In this document: positions 9,029-17,674 of the stretch, piece after piece
How positions within the stretch are numbered: the stretch's first letter is position 1
How the letters are laid out: every line of letters starts with the position of its first letter
Origin: Pseudomonadota bacterium
GTDB taxonomy: Bacteria > Pseudomonadota > Gammaproteobacteria > Xanthomonadales > Rhodanobacteraceae
Assembly: GCA_029561145.1 (NCBI GenBank)
Contig: JAKQJM010000090.1
Span: forward strand, 1-41,258
DNA length: 41,258 nucleotides
Reading direction: 5' to 3'
Made by a program: the position numbers and the translations under genes
Notes under the pieces: generated by a model
Seen by the model: the letters and a program-made list of their open reading frames with translations, nothing else
What the model was told of the DNA's origin: nothing
Databases searched by the model: none

Positions 9029-10403
9029 CCAGTCGGTCGGTGTGTCGCTCGCGCGCATCGACCACGATGTTCCAGCCGCGCCCGGTCAATTCCTGCTGGC
9101 TGCGCATCGTCGCCGTTCCGGCCAGGAGCACGGTCTTGTGTTCGATGGCGAACGCCGCGTTGTCGAGGAAGCGCGAAACCTCGTCCGTCCATGCCAGGTA
9201 GTCGACCGGCAGCGGCAGCACGCGTTCACCATCGACACTGTCGTAGGCCAGTCCGGCGCCAATCGTCACAAGCGTTCCGCCGTGTGCGCGCGCTTCGAGT
9301 CGGTGCGCAATCAATCCGAGCGCGTTGACGATGTAGCGCGCCTCCAGTTCGGATTGCGCCGTCATCGCGAGTTCCAGCAGGGCATCGCAGCCGGCGGCGG
9401 GCTGCAACCGGTCGAGCGCGTCGATCATCGCGGTCTGCAAACTGGGGGTGAAGGTTCCGCGGCGCAGGAACTGGCGCATCAGCAGATTGTCACGGCAATG
9501 GCGGTTCAGGCGTTGCGCGTTGCGCTCGCGTACCTGGTCGGGATCGAGTTTCCACACGATCTCGTTGAGCTGGCTGCCCTGGGCCAGTGCGATGCCGCCG
9601 ACGCCACCGATCGAACCCAGCGCTGCAGTCGCCGCATAACGCCCGCCCGAACCTGCCCAGGCGAGCTGATCGAGACGTTCGCTCAAGTGCGGATTGCTCG
9701 TGTACGGATCGATGCCGAGGCGCTCGGCCAGTTCCCGGCGGACTTGCCCGTACTTGAGCTGGCGTTTGACTTCGCGTTCGAGTTCGGCGCCCGTGCGGTC
9801 ATACCAGCGATGCTTGTTGGTGCCGGATCGGCCATCCGATTCCTCGCGATCGATCTCGCGTGCCTCGGTCATCGGACCGTCGTCACGCGGGTAGGGATTG
9901 CCCGCGCTGCCCAGCTCGCGCGCGGTGCGATCGGAAAGCGCCTGCGCCTGATGGCCGATCCTGCTCAAGCGCTTGCCGAAATAGCGCGCGACGCCGGCCG
10001 GAATGCCGACCAGGGTCTTGATCGGATGGCGCAGGACCTGGCCAATGCCCTTGGCGGTTTTCGTCACCGAGTCGTCGGCCGCATCGAGAAACGCCTGGCC
10101 ACGGGTGAGCTGATCGAGCGCCTCCAGCGCGGGCAGCTCGGCGATGCGATCGCCGAGTATCTCCACGCTATCCGCCTGGATCGGCCCGACCCGGGTGTCG
10201 ATCGTGAAGCGTGCCATGTAGCCGCGGATTTCCACGTGCGGATCGACCTGGAATCCGGGACCCGAAAGCAGGGCGGGCTGCACGAGGCTGCTTGCGCCAA
10301 GTACCGGCTCGATTTCGTATTCCTGCGTCGGTACGGCTTGCGCCGGAAGCGCGAGCAGGGCGCAGCACAGGACAGGCATGCGGGCGGTGCGGTGGATTGG
10401 CAT
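8994..10403 (-). CDS. Exported protein of unknown function, 469 residues
   Basis: I do not recognise a family. The protein opens with a signal peptide (MPIHRTARMPVLCCALLALPAQA, probable cleavage at about residue 23). An N-terminal region follows with RGYMARFTIDTRVGPIQADSVEI. Then comes a segment with repeated basic and amphipathic stretches, LRHPIKTLVGIPAGVARYFGKRLSRIG. A charged central part (residues 170-230) includes EREVKRQLKYGQVRRELAERLGIDP. A Gly/Ala-rich hydrophobic stretch, AATAALGSIGGVGGIALAQ, could contact membrane. The C-terminal third reads as a mixed alpha/beta domain. The opposite strand is also open over the whole length, but its composition is that of a high-GC shadow and lacks a signal peptide. 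The 3' end overlaps the convergent methyltransferase-fold gene by 35 bases. Confidence 0.8.
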   Translation of the reverse strand: MPIHRTARMPVLCCALLALPAQAVPTQEYEIEPVLGASSLVQPALLSGPGFQVDPHVEIRGYMARFTIDTRVGPIQADSVEILGDRIAELPALEALDQLTRGQAFLDAADDSVTKTAKGIGQVLRHPIKTLVGIPAGVARYFGKRLSRIGHQAQALSDRTARELGSAGNPYPRDDGPMTEAREIDREESDGRSGTNKHRWYDRTGAELEREVKRQLKYGQVRRELAERLGIDPYTSNPHLSERLDQLAWAGSGGRYAATAALGSIGGVGGIALAQGSQLNEIVWKLDPDQVRERNAQRLNRHCRDNLLMRQFLRRGTFTPSLQTAMIDALDRLQPAAGCDALLELAMTAQSELEARYIVNALGLIAHRLEARAHGGTLVTIGAGLAYDSVDGERVLPLPVDYLAWTDEVSRFLDNAAFAIEHKTVLLAGTATMRSQQELTGRGWNIVVDARERHTDRLVSRGDAVVERR

Positions 10404-10775
10404 GGCGAGGCGCGCGGATTCTCGGTCAGGTCGGGATTGGCTGGCTGGGCGATCCCCGGGGCGGGATCACGCCGGCAGCAGTCTAGCCGCATCGTGATGA
10501 ACCGACCGGTATCATGCTGCGAGATTCGCAGGTGACAGGCTCCCGCCGCGACAGCTCTCCATGGATTCTAGCCATGAGTGCCGTGATCCTTGCTGCGGGC
10601 TTTCTCGCGCCAGCGGGAGAAGCATGCAGTCGTTTTGGCTTCGTCCAGCGGGAGTGGCATGCAGTCACGACTTTATCGGGGTCCAATCTTCAGCCCGGCC
10701 TGTTCATGAAGGACGCAGGTCCAATCATCGTGCGTACTCGTGAATAATCCGGAGTGGACGGCGAAAGGGAAGGTG
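10404..10775. other. Divergent intergenic region upstream of recC
   Basis: About 370 bases between the start of the unknown exported gene and recC, with no supported gene. It holds an imperfect 22-base direct repeat (10611-10632 and 10646-10667, 19 of 22 identical, both containing GCATGCAGTC). The first copy also forms the right arm of a decayed CTTTCTCGCG...GCGGGAGAAG palindrome. Promoters for both genes should lie here, but no convincing -35/-10 pair stood out. Confidence 0.5.
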
Positions 10776-13700
10776 ATGCTGGCAGCACAATTCATTCACG
10801 GAAACCGGCTGGAGATCCTTGCCGATCGGCTGGTCGACGATCTGCAGGCGCGTGGCAGCAGCGATCCGTTGCGGCCGCACATCGTGGTTGTCGCCCATCC
10901 GGCCCTCGGGCGCTGGTTGCAGGAGCGCATCGCGGGCCGCTGCCGGATCGCGATCAATATCGAGTTTCCGTTGCCGTCGAGCTTCGTCTGGCAGGTGCTG
11001 CGCAGTCTGTCCGGCACGCTGCCGCGCGATTCCGCGTTCTCGCGCGAGTCGCTGGCCTGGCGCATTCATGCGGCCTTGCCAGGCGTGTTCCGTGGCAGGA
11101 ATTTCGCGCGCGTGCGCAATTATCTCGGCGACCCTGCCGATCAGCGCCAACGCTACGACCTGGCCGTAGACATTGCCCGCCTGTTCGATGAATACACGAT
11201 GGCGCGACCGCAGTGGATCCGTGACTGGGTCCAGGGCCGCCCTGGCTTGGACGACATCGACGCACGCTGGCAGGCCGAACTCATGCGCCACCTGGCCGGA
11301 TCGGCCGACGAGCTGGACCGGGCCAGCCTGATGCGAAAGGTGCTTGGCGACATCGAGCGCGCGCCGGAGGTGCCGCATGGACTCGAAGCGGGCTTCTCGA
11401 TCTTCGGCGCCGCCCATCTGCCGCCGCTGTTGCTGGAATTCTTCCTTGCCCTGGCCCGGCGCGTGCCGCTGCGCTTCTATCAACCCAACCCCTGCCTCGA
11501 CTATTGGGGTGACATCGTTTCCGATCGCGAACGCGTGCGTCGTCACCAGTTGCGGGCCACGCAGGGTCGTCGCGAAGAGGATGCGCATGCGGAAACCGGC
11601 CACCCGTTGCTGGCTTCGTGGGGCGGACTCGGTCGCGAGTTCCTCAAGGCGATCCACGCACCGGACCTGGTCGTGCACGATGACGATGCGTTTGCCGCGC
11701 CCGCTTCGAGCGGCCTGCTTGGCTGGCTGCAGGCCGGCATCCTCCTGCTCGATCCTGGCCACGCGCCGCCGCCCGCGATCGAGCGCGTGCCTTCCGTGCA
11801 GTTGCACCAGTGCGCGAGTCGCCGGCGCGAGGTGGAAGTCCTGCGCGATCGGCTGCTGGATCTTTTCGACAGTCTCGATGATCTGCTGCCGCACGAGATC
11901 GTGGTCATGTCGCCGCGCATCGAAGACTACGTGCCCTACATTGCCGCCGTGTTCGGCGACGACGATGCACTGGCGATCCCGTACGGCATCAGCGACGTGC
12001 CTTTGCGCGCGGCGCATCCGCTGATCGATGCATTCGCGCGCATCCTTGCGCTGGGCGAAAGCCGTATCGCGGTCAGCGAGGTCCTTGGCCTGCTCGCCGA
12101 GCCGGCCATCGCGCGACGTTACGTGCTCGATGGCGAAGCGCAGGACTGGTTGCGCACCTGGATTGCCGACAGCGGCATCCGCTGGGGCCTCGATGCCGCC
12201 TTCCGTGCCGAACTGGGCGCGGCCGCGATCGATGAGACGACCTGGCGCTTTGGCTTCAATCGGTTGTTGCTCGGCTATGCCGCGGGCGATGATGTGTCGA
12301 TGCGCGCCGATGTCGTGCCGGCGCTCAATGCCGAAGGCGGTTCTGCGCAATGGCTGGGTCAGTTCGCGCGTTTCATCGATGCGCTCGCGGCGACCCGCGC
12401 GGGCTTCACGAAACCACGCAGTGCAAGCGACTGGAAACGCTGGCTGATCGATCGGCTCGACGCACTGTTCGATACCGGGACGACCGAGGCCGCCGAGCTT
12501 GGCGCGCTGCGTGACCTGCGCGAAGCCATCGCCACGTTCGGCAACACGGCCGCGCGCTGGCTTGACGATGAGCCGATCGACTTCACTGTCGCACGCAGCG
12601 CGCTCGATGCCGCGATCGCCGAGCCGCGGGCGGCGCGGGCAGGGCGGTTCGGCATCACCTTTTGCGGCATGGTGCCGATGCGCAACGTGCCGCATCGCGT
12701 GGTCTGCGTGCTCGGTCTCGATGCCAGCGAGTTTCCGCGCCGGCAACCGCCGGCTGGATTCAACCTGATGCGCAAGTATCCGCAGGCCGGTGATCGCACG
12801 ATCCGCGAGGACGATCGTTTCCTGTTTCTCGAAAGCCTGATTGCCGCGCGCGACGTGTTCTATCTCAGCCACGTGGATCGTGACGCGAAGTCGGCCGGGA
12901 GCGATCCGCCGTCGCCGCCGGTCGAGGAATTGATCGGCTTCCTGGCCTCTGCCTATGGCGAGGAAGCGTGGAAGCGGGTCGAATCCACGATCGTACGCCG
13001 CCATCCGATGCACGCGTTTGCACCGGCGTGCTTCCGCGCCGGTTCAAGCGCGCCGGGCCATGACCGGCGCTGGTGGAGCGCGGCGCGCAAATTGATCGGG
13101 GGCTGGGTCGATCCGGCGCCGTTCGTCGGCGCTTTCGACGATGCGCCGGTCGCACCATCCGTCGCCGATTCGACGATCGAGTGGAGCGATCTTTCGATCG
13201 ACGAACTGCTCGCCTGGTTGCACCATCCGGCGCGCGCGTTCTTCCGTCAACAGTTGCCGCTGCATCTGCCCGAAGCCGAGCGGGATGAAGATGTCGAAGC
13301 CTTCACGCTCGATCGCCTGTCGCGTTACCAGTTGGCCGATCGCCGGCTCGGCCCGCCGGCCGCACGTCCCGATCTGAAGCGCGTTCAGCGCGAAGGTTCG
13401 TTCCCGCTTGGCATCGTCGGGCAACAGGCCTGGGATGCATTGACCAGCGAAGTCGAGGCGTTGCAGCAACGGGCGATCGATCTGCTTGGCGGTGCGTTCG
13501 AACCGGTCATGCTGGAAGCGCGCACGATCGAGTTTGCGAATTTGCGCGTGCGGCTCAGCGGAGCAATCCGCCACCTTGTGCAGACCTCGGATGGCCGACG
13601 TGTCCTGCTGCTCAGTCGGCCGGGCAGGATTCGCGCCATCGACCTGGCCCGGCTTGTGTTGGAACGTGCCTTGCTCGGCGGTGATGAAAGCGGCCTCGAG

Positions 13701-14066
13701 ATGTGGGCGATCGGCCTCGAAGCACACGCACCCAAGGCGATCGCGCTGAAACCCGCGGATGACCTGCGCAACTGGATCCGCGATCTGCTGGTCTGGCGCG
13801 CGCGCGGGTTGCAGTGGCCACTGCCGGCGTTCCCGAAGAGTGCAGAGAAGTTCGCGGCCTCGCTGATCAGCTCGGGCGATCGGGACAGGGCGCGCAAGGC
13901 CGCCCAAGCCGCCTGGTCGGACGATGACTGGCCGGAAAGCGCCGATCCTCATCACGCGCTGGTCGCGCGTCATCACGCCGAGGCCGTGCACGGTGAGTTG
14001 TTCGAGCGCTTCGCGGAGGCCTTGTTCCTGCCCCTGCTGGCCGCAACCGAGGTGATCGGGCGATGA
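10776..14066 (+). CDS. recC: Exodeoxyribonuclease V subunit RecC
   Basis: RecC is the subunit of RecBCD that splits the duplex and scans the 3' strand for the Chi sequence. It resembles a helicase-nuclease whose active sites have decayed. This protein has about 1096 residues (E. coli 1122). The start FIHGNRLEILADRLVDDL and later FPLPSSFVWQVLR, EEDAHAETGHPLLASWGGLGRE, ASRRREVEVLRDRLLDLF and GITFCGMVPMRNVPHRVVCVLGL are characteristic of RecC. A GTG at 10740 is in frame, but ATG 10776 follows a purine-rich AGGGAAGG and gives the usual RecC N-terminus. The stop overlaps the recB start by 4 bases (ATGA), so translation is probably coupled. Confidence 0.95.
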   Translation: MLAAQFIHGNRLEILADRLVDDLQARGSSDPLRPHIVVVAHPALGRWLQERIAGRCRIAINIEFPLPSSFVWQVLRSLSGTLPRDSAFSRESLAWRIHAALPGVFRGRNFARVRNYLGDPADQRQRYDLAVDIARLFDEYTMARPQWIRDWVQGRPGLDDIDARWQAELMRHLAGSADELDRASLMRKVLGDIERAPEVPHGLEAGFSIFGAAHLPPLLLEFFLALARRVPLRFYQPNPCLDYWGDIVSDRERVRRHQLRATQGRREEDAHAETGHPLLASWGGLGREFLKAIHAPDLVVHDDDAFAAPASSGLLGWLQAGILLLDPGHAPPPAIERVPSVQLHQCASRRREVEVLRDRLLDLFDSLDDLLPHEIVVMSPRIEDYVPYIAAVFGDDDALAIPYGISDVPLRAAHPLIDAFARILALGESRIAVSEVLGLLAEPAIARRYVLDGEAQDWLRTWIADSGIRWGLDAAFRAELGAAAIDETTWRFGFNRLLLGYAAGDDVSMRADVVPALNAEGGSAQWLGQFARFIDALAATRAGFTKPRSASDWKRWLIDRLDALFDTGTTEAAELGALRDLREAIATFGNTAARWLDDEPIDFTVARSALDAAIAEPRAARAGRFGITFCGMVPMRNVPHRVVCVLGLDASEFPRRQPPAGFNLMRKYPQAGDRTIREDDRFLFLESLIAARDVFYLSHVDRDAKSAGSDPPSPPVEELIGFLASAYGEEAWKRVESTIVRRHPMHAFAPACFRAGSSAPGHDRRWWSAARKLIGGWVDPAPFVGAFDDAPVAPSVADSTIEWSDLSIDELLAWLHHPARAFFRQQLPLHLPEAERDEDVEAFTLDRLSRYQLADRRLGPPAARPDLKRVQREGSFPLGIVGQQAWDALTSEVEALQQRAIDLLGGAFEPVMLEARTIEFANLRVRLSGAIRHLVQTSDGRRVLLLSRPGRIRAIDLARLVLERALLGGDESGLEMWAIGLEAHAPKAIALKPADDLRNWIRDLLVWRARGLQWPLPAFPKSAEKFAASLISSGDRDRARKAAQAAWSDDDWPESADPHHALVARHHAEAVHGELFERFAEALFLPLLAATEVIGR

Positions 14067-17000
14067 CCACGACCCTCGATTCCACCGCGCTTGCGCTGAG
14101 CGGCCAGCACCTGATCGAAGCCAGCGCCGGCACCGGCAAGACCTTCAATATCGCCCTGCTGTATCTACGCCTGCTGCTGGAGCGGAAGCTCGGCGTGCGC
14201 GAGATCGCCGTGGTCACATTCACCGATGCGGCGACGCGCGAACTGCGCGGTCGCCTGCGCACGCGCATGGCCGAGGCGATCAGTCGGCTGCAACGGGACG
14301 AAGCCCGGGTTCCGGACGAGCTGGATCGGCTATTGAAGAAGCATCGAGCCGACAAGGTTTCGATGGACGGTGCGAGGAATATTCTGCTGTCGGCGCTTGT
14401 TGGCTTCGACGAGGCGCGCATCTCGACCCTGCACGGCCTGTGCAAGCAGTTGCTCGCCGAGCACGCATTCGAAACCGGTCTGCCGTTGTTCGAACTCGAC
14501 AACGATGCCGGCAACGAGGCCGCGCAGGAACTCGTGCGCGACTTCTGGCGACGGCATGTCATCGTCGATGCCGATGAGGCCGTCGAAGCCATCCTCGAAC
14601 GCTGGAGCGCGCCTGCGGATCTCGCCAGCGACCTGCTGCGCTCGCAGGCATTGGCCTTGCCATCAACGCGGATTGATCCGGCCGATGCGCCGGCATGGGT
14701 GGTGCGCAGTCGCGGCGCTTTTGCAACGACCCTCGCGGACTGGCAGCGCCTGCATGCCACCGGCGCTATCGACGCGGCGATGCAGCAGTTGCAGCGGGCG
14801 GTCGCGGACAAGTTGCTTTCCACGGGAAAGAAAAATCCGCACGGCGCGACTTCGATGCAGCTCTGCGCGGATGCATGTGCGGGGGATCCTGCCCGGGTCG
14901 ATGTGCGTGCACTCGATGCGTTGAACGCGGGCGTGATCGCGCGCGCACGTTTGCAAAGGGCGGACAAGTCAGGCTGGTACCCCACGGGCGAACTGGCCGA
15001 GGTCGCGGCCTGCGTCGAGGCAATGCAGGCTGCCCGGCGTGAACTCGATGCCGCCTTGCTTGCCCGCTTCACGAGTGCGGCGATCGAGTTCGTGCGCGAG
15101 GGACTCGCCGCGCGCCGCGAGCGCCTGCGCCGTTTCGGTTTCGATGACCTGATCGGGCAATTGCACGAGCGCCTGCATGGTGTGGCGGGCGAGGCGCTGG
15201 CCCGCAGCATCGCGACTGCGATCCCCGCCTTGCTGGTCGACGAATTCCAGGACACCGATCCGCTGCAGTACGCGATCCTGCATCGCATCCACGCGGCGCG
15301 CGCCGATGCGGTGCTGCTGCTGATCGGTGATCCCAAGCAAGCCATCTACCGCTTCCGTGGCGGCGACATCCATACCTATCATGCGGCGGCGCGCGATGCC
15401 GGCGGCAACCGCCACACGCTGCGCGAGAACTGGCGATCGGATGCCGCGTTGATCGCGGCGGCCAACAGTGTTTTCGATGGCGTCACCGATCCGTTCCTCG
15501 TCGATTTCATCCCGTTCGAGCCGGCCCGATTCCCGCAAGGCAAGGACAAGCCGGAGCATTGGCTGGCTGCCGACGCACCGTTGACCGTGTGGCGCCTGCC
15601 GGATCGCATCGAGAAGGACAAGCGCAAGCCATGGACGACGCCTGCGTTTGCCGAGCGCATCCTCGTCGAGGTCGCCGCCGAGGTCCGGCGGATCCTCGCT
15701 GCGGCGCGCGAGAACGGCGTCGAGATGCCGGGCATCGCCGTGCTCGTGCACAGCAATCGCCAGGCCGAACAGGCGGCGCGCGAGCTCGCGCGATGGAATA
15801 TCGCCAGCGACTACCTGAGTGCGGCGAGCGTCCACGCCAGCGACGAGGCGATCGAGATCGAACGCCTGCTGGCCGCGCTCGATGCGCCCGCCAATTCGGC
15901 CCGTGTGCGCAGCGCACTGGCAACTGAACTGCTGGGCGTCGATCTGCGCGATCTGCTTGCAGGGCGGGATGATCTCGGCCTTTGGGAAGCCCAGCTCGCG
16001 CGGATTGCGGGTTTGCGCCAGCGCTGGCTCGACAGGGGGGCTTACGCGACGATTGCGCATTGTGTGCAGGAGGCCGCGGTACGCCTGTTGCCTCGCTGGG
16101 ATGGACGGCGTCGGGTCACCAACCTGCTCCATCTTGCCGAGCTGCTGCAACTCGAATCGGCGCGACGCTCGTCACCTGCCGAGCTGCTGCACTGGCTCGG
16201 CCAGCGCCGCATCGAAGCCGACGAGGAGCGCGGGGCGGGCCATGCCGAACAGTTGCGGCCTGCCGATGATGCGGGTGCGGTGCAGATTTTGACCGTGCAT
16301 CGCAGCAAGGGCTTGCAGTACGACGTCGTGTTCGCGCCGTTTGCGACGGGCACGCGCTGGAATTCGTTCGACAACCGCGAGGAGGCGGACGAGGCGGTGG
16401 CCTGGCATGCCGGCGACGAACTGCGCATTGACATCGGCGGTCCGCAATGGAAGGCACATGCCCTGGTCCAGCGCGACGAGCAGTTCGCCGAAAGCCTGCG
16501 TCTTGCCTATGTCGCGATCACGCGCGCGCGTCACCGCGTCTGGCTGGCATGGGCCTGGACGAATACCCCCAGGAACAGCACGAGCCTGACCGGTCCTTTC
16601 GCCTGGCTGTGGTTTCGGGACGCTGCGATCAAGCACCCCGATCAGCTCGCCTCGCTCAAGGATCGGCCGGAACGGATCGGGCAGGGACTGGCCGGCCTGG
16701 TCGAGCGTTCGCAAGAACGCATAGGCATCGAACTGCTCGACGTCGCGCCGCCGCTCGTCGAGCGGCTTGCCGATGCGAGCGACACGCCGGATCTGGTCGT
16801 TGCCGAATTCCGGGGCAGGATCGAGCGTGGCCTCGAAACGCTCAGCTACAGCCGGCTGTTCGGCGGCAACCAGCATGCGCCATCGGCCGATCATGACGAG
16901 TTCGACGCGCCGCTTGTGACGAGCCCTGCGCAGGCGGTCGAGGATCCCGTGCCGCAATGGCCGCGTGGCGCGGCGTTCGGTGTGTGCGTGCACCAGGTAT

Positions 17001-17674
17001 TCGAGGATGTCGCGTTCGCCGAACTGGCGAATGCCGGAGTGCATGCCGACCTCGCGCGCATCTGCGCCGACCACGGTTATGCGGGAGAAGACATCGAGAC
17101 GATTGCGACGATCACGCGCGAGAGCGTGCGCAGTGAACTGCTGCCGGGTTCGGGATTGCGCCTGATGGACTTGGCCGAGGGTGAATCGCTGGCCGAACTC
17201 GAGTTCCTGTTTCCGCTCGGCGGTTCCCGGCTCGATGCCTTCGAAGAACTGCTCGCGGCCTGGCCTGACCATGCACGCACGGCCGGTGAGCTGGTCGTGC
17301 GACGCGCCAGTGTTCGCGGTCTGATGACCGGCTATATCGATCTCGTGCTGCGCTGGCAGGATCGCTACTACGTGCTCGACTACAAGACCAACCTGCTTGG
17401 TCCGGCGCGTGCCGACTACGCGTCCGAACGCTTGCCGGCGGCGATCCGTGCACATGATTACGACCTGCAATACCTGATCTATCTGGTTGCCCTGCAGCGT
17501 TTCCTGCGCGCGCGGCTCGGCGACGAGTACGACTACGAGCGCCATATCGGCGGATCCTTGTACCTGTTCGTGCGCGGCATGCGCGAAGGCGATCGCGCAG
17601 GCATCCATCACGATCGTCCACCTGCCGCCTTGATCGACGCACTCGATGCCTGGTGCGAGGGAGCAGTCGCATGA
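14063..17674 (+). CDS. recB: Exodeoxyribonuclease V subunit RecB
   Basis: RecB is the 3'-5' superfamily 1 helicase plus the only nuclease of RecBCD, which processes double-strand ends for RecA loading. At 1203 residues it is close to E. coli RecB (1180). The Walker A motif EASAGTGKTF carries Lys26. Walker B is LLVDEFQDTDPLQ. Motif IV/V landmarks include ILTVHRSKGLQYDVVF and LAYVAITRARHRVWLAW. The C-terminal nuclease domain has GVCVHQVFE (His977), GYIDLVL (Asp1093) and VLDYKTNLLG (Asp1106, Lys1108), matching the metal-binding set of RecB nucleases, so it should be active. It overlaps recC and recD by 4 bases each. The protease gene ptrA that separates recC and recB in E. coli is absent. Confidence 0.97.
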   Translation: MTTTLDSTALALSGQHLIEASAGTGKTFNIALLYLRLLLERKLGVREIAVVTFTDAATRELRGRLRTRMAEAISRLQRDEARVPDELDRLLKKHRADKVSMDGARNILLSALVGFDEARISTLHGLCKQLLAEHAFETGLPLFELDNDAGNEAAQELVRDFWRRHVIVDADEAVEAILERWSAPADLASDLLRSQALALPSTRIDPADAPAWVVRSRGAFATTLADWQRLHATGAIDAAMQQLQRAVADKLLSTGKKNPHGATSMQLCADACAGDPARVDVRALDALNAGVIARARLQRADKSGWYPTGELAEVAACVEAMQAARRELDAALLARFTSAAIEFVREGLAARRERLRRFGFDDLIGQLHERLHGVAGEALARSIATAIPALLVDEFQDTDPLQYAILHRIHAARADAVLLLIGDPKQAIYRFRGGDIHTYHAAARDAGGNRHTLRENWRSDAALIAAANSVFDGVTDPFLVDFIPFEPARFPQGKDKPEHWLAADAPLTVWRLPDRIEKDKRKPWTTPAFAERILVEVAAEVRRILAAARENGVEMPGIAVLVHSNRQAEQAARELARWNIASDYLSAASVHASDEAIEIERLLAALDAPANSARVRSALATELLGVDLRDLLAGRDDLGLWEAQLARIAGLRQRWLDRGAYATIAHCVQEAAVRLLPRWDGRRRVTNLLHLAELLQLESARRSSPAELLHWLGQRRIEADEERGAGHAEQLRPADDAGAVQILTVHRSKGLQYDVVFAPFATGTRWNSFDNREEADEAVAWHAGDELRIDIGGPQWKAHALVQRDEQFAESLRLAYVAITRARHRVWLAWAWTNTPRNSTSLTGPFAWLWFRDAAIKHPDQLASLKDRPERIGQGLAGLVERSQERIGIELLDVAPPLVERLADASDTPDLVVAEFRGRIERGLETLSYSRLFGGNQHAPSADHDEFDAPLVTSPAQAVEDPVPQWPRGAAFGVCVHQVFEDVAFAELANAGVHADLARICADHGYAGEDIETIATITRESVRSELLPGSGLRLMDLAEGESLAELEFLFPLGGSRLDAFEELLAAWPDHARTAGELVVRRASVRGLMTGYIDLVLRWQDRYYVLDYKTNLLGPARADYASERLPAAIRAHDYDLQYLIYLVALQRFLRARLGDEYDYERHIGGSLYLFVRGMREGDRAGIHHDRPPAALIDALDAWCEGAVA

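Noticed and set aside
8979-10535. 518-codon + strand frame opposite the 469-residue exported protein
   Set aside because: Composition is shadow-like and it has no signal peptide; the - strand protein has a clean signal peptide and normal composition.
10725-13013. 762-codon - strand frame opposite recC
   Set aside because: Antisense of recC, with His/Arg/Asp-rich shadow composition.
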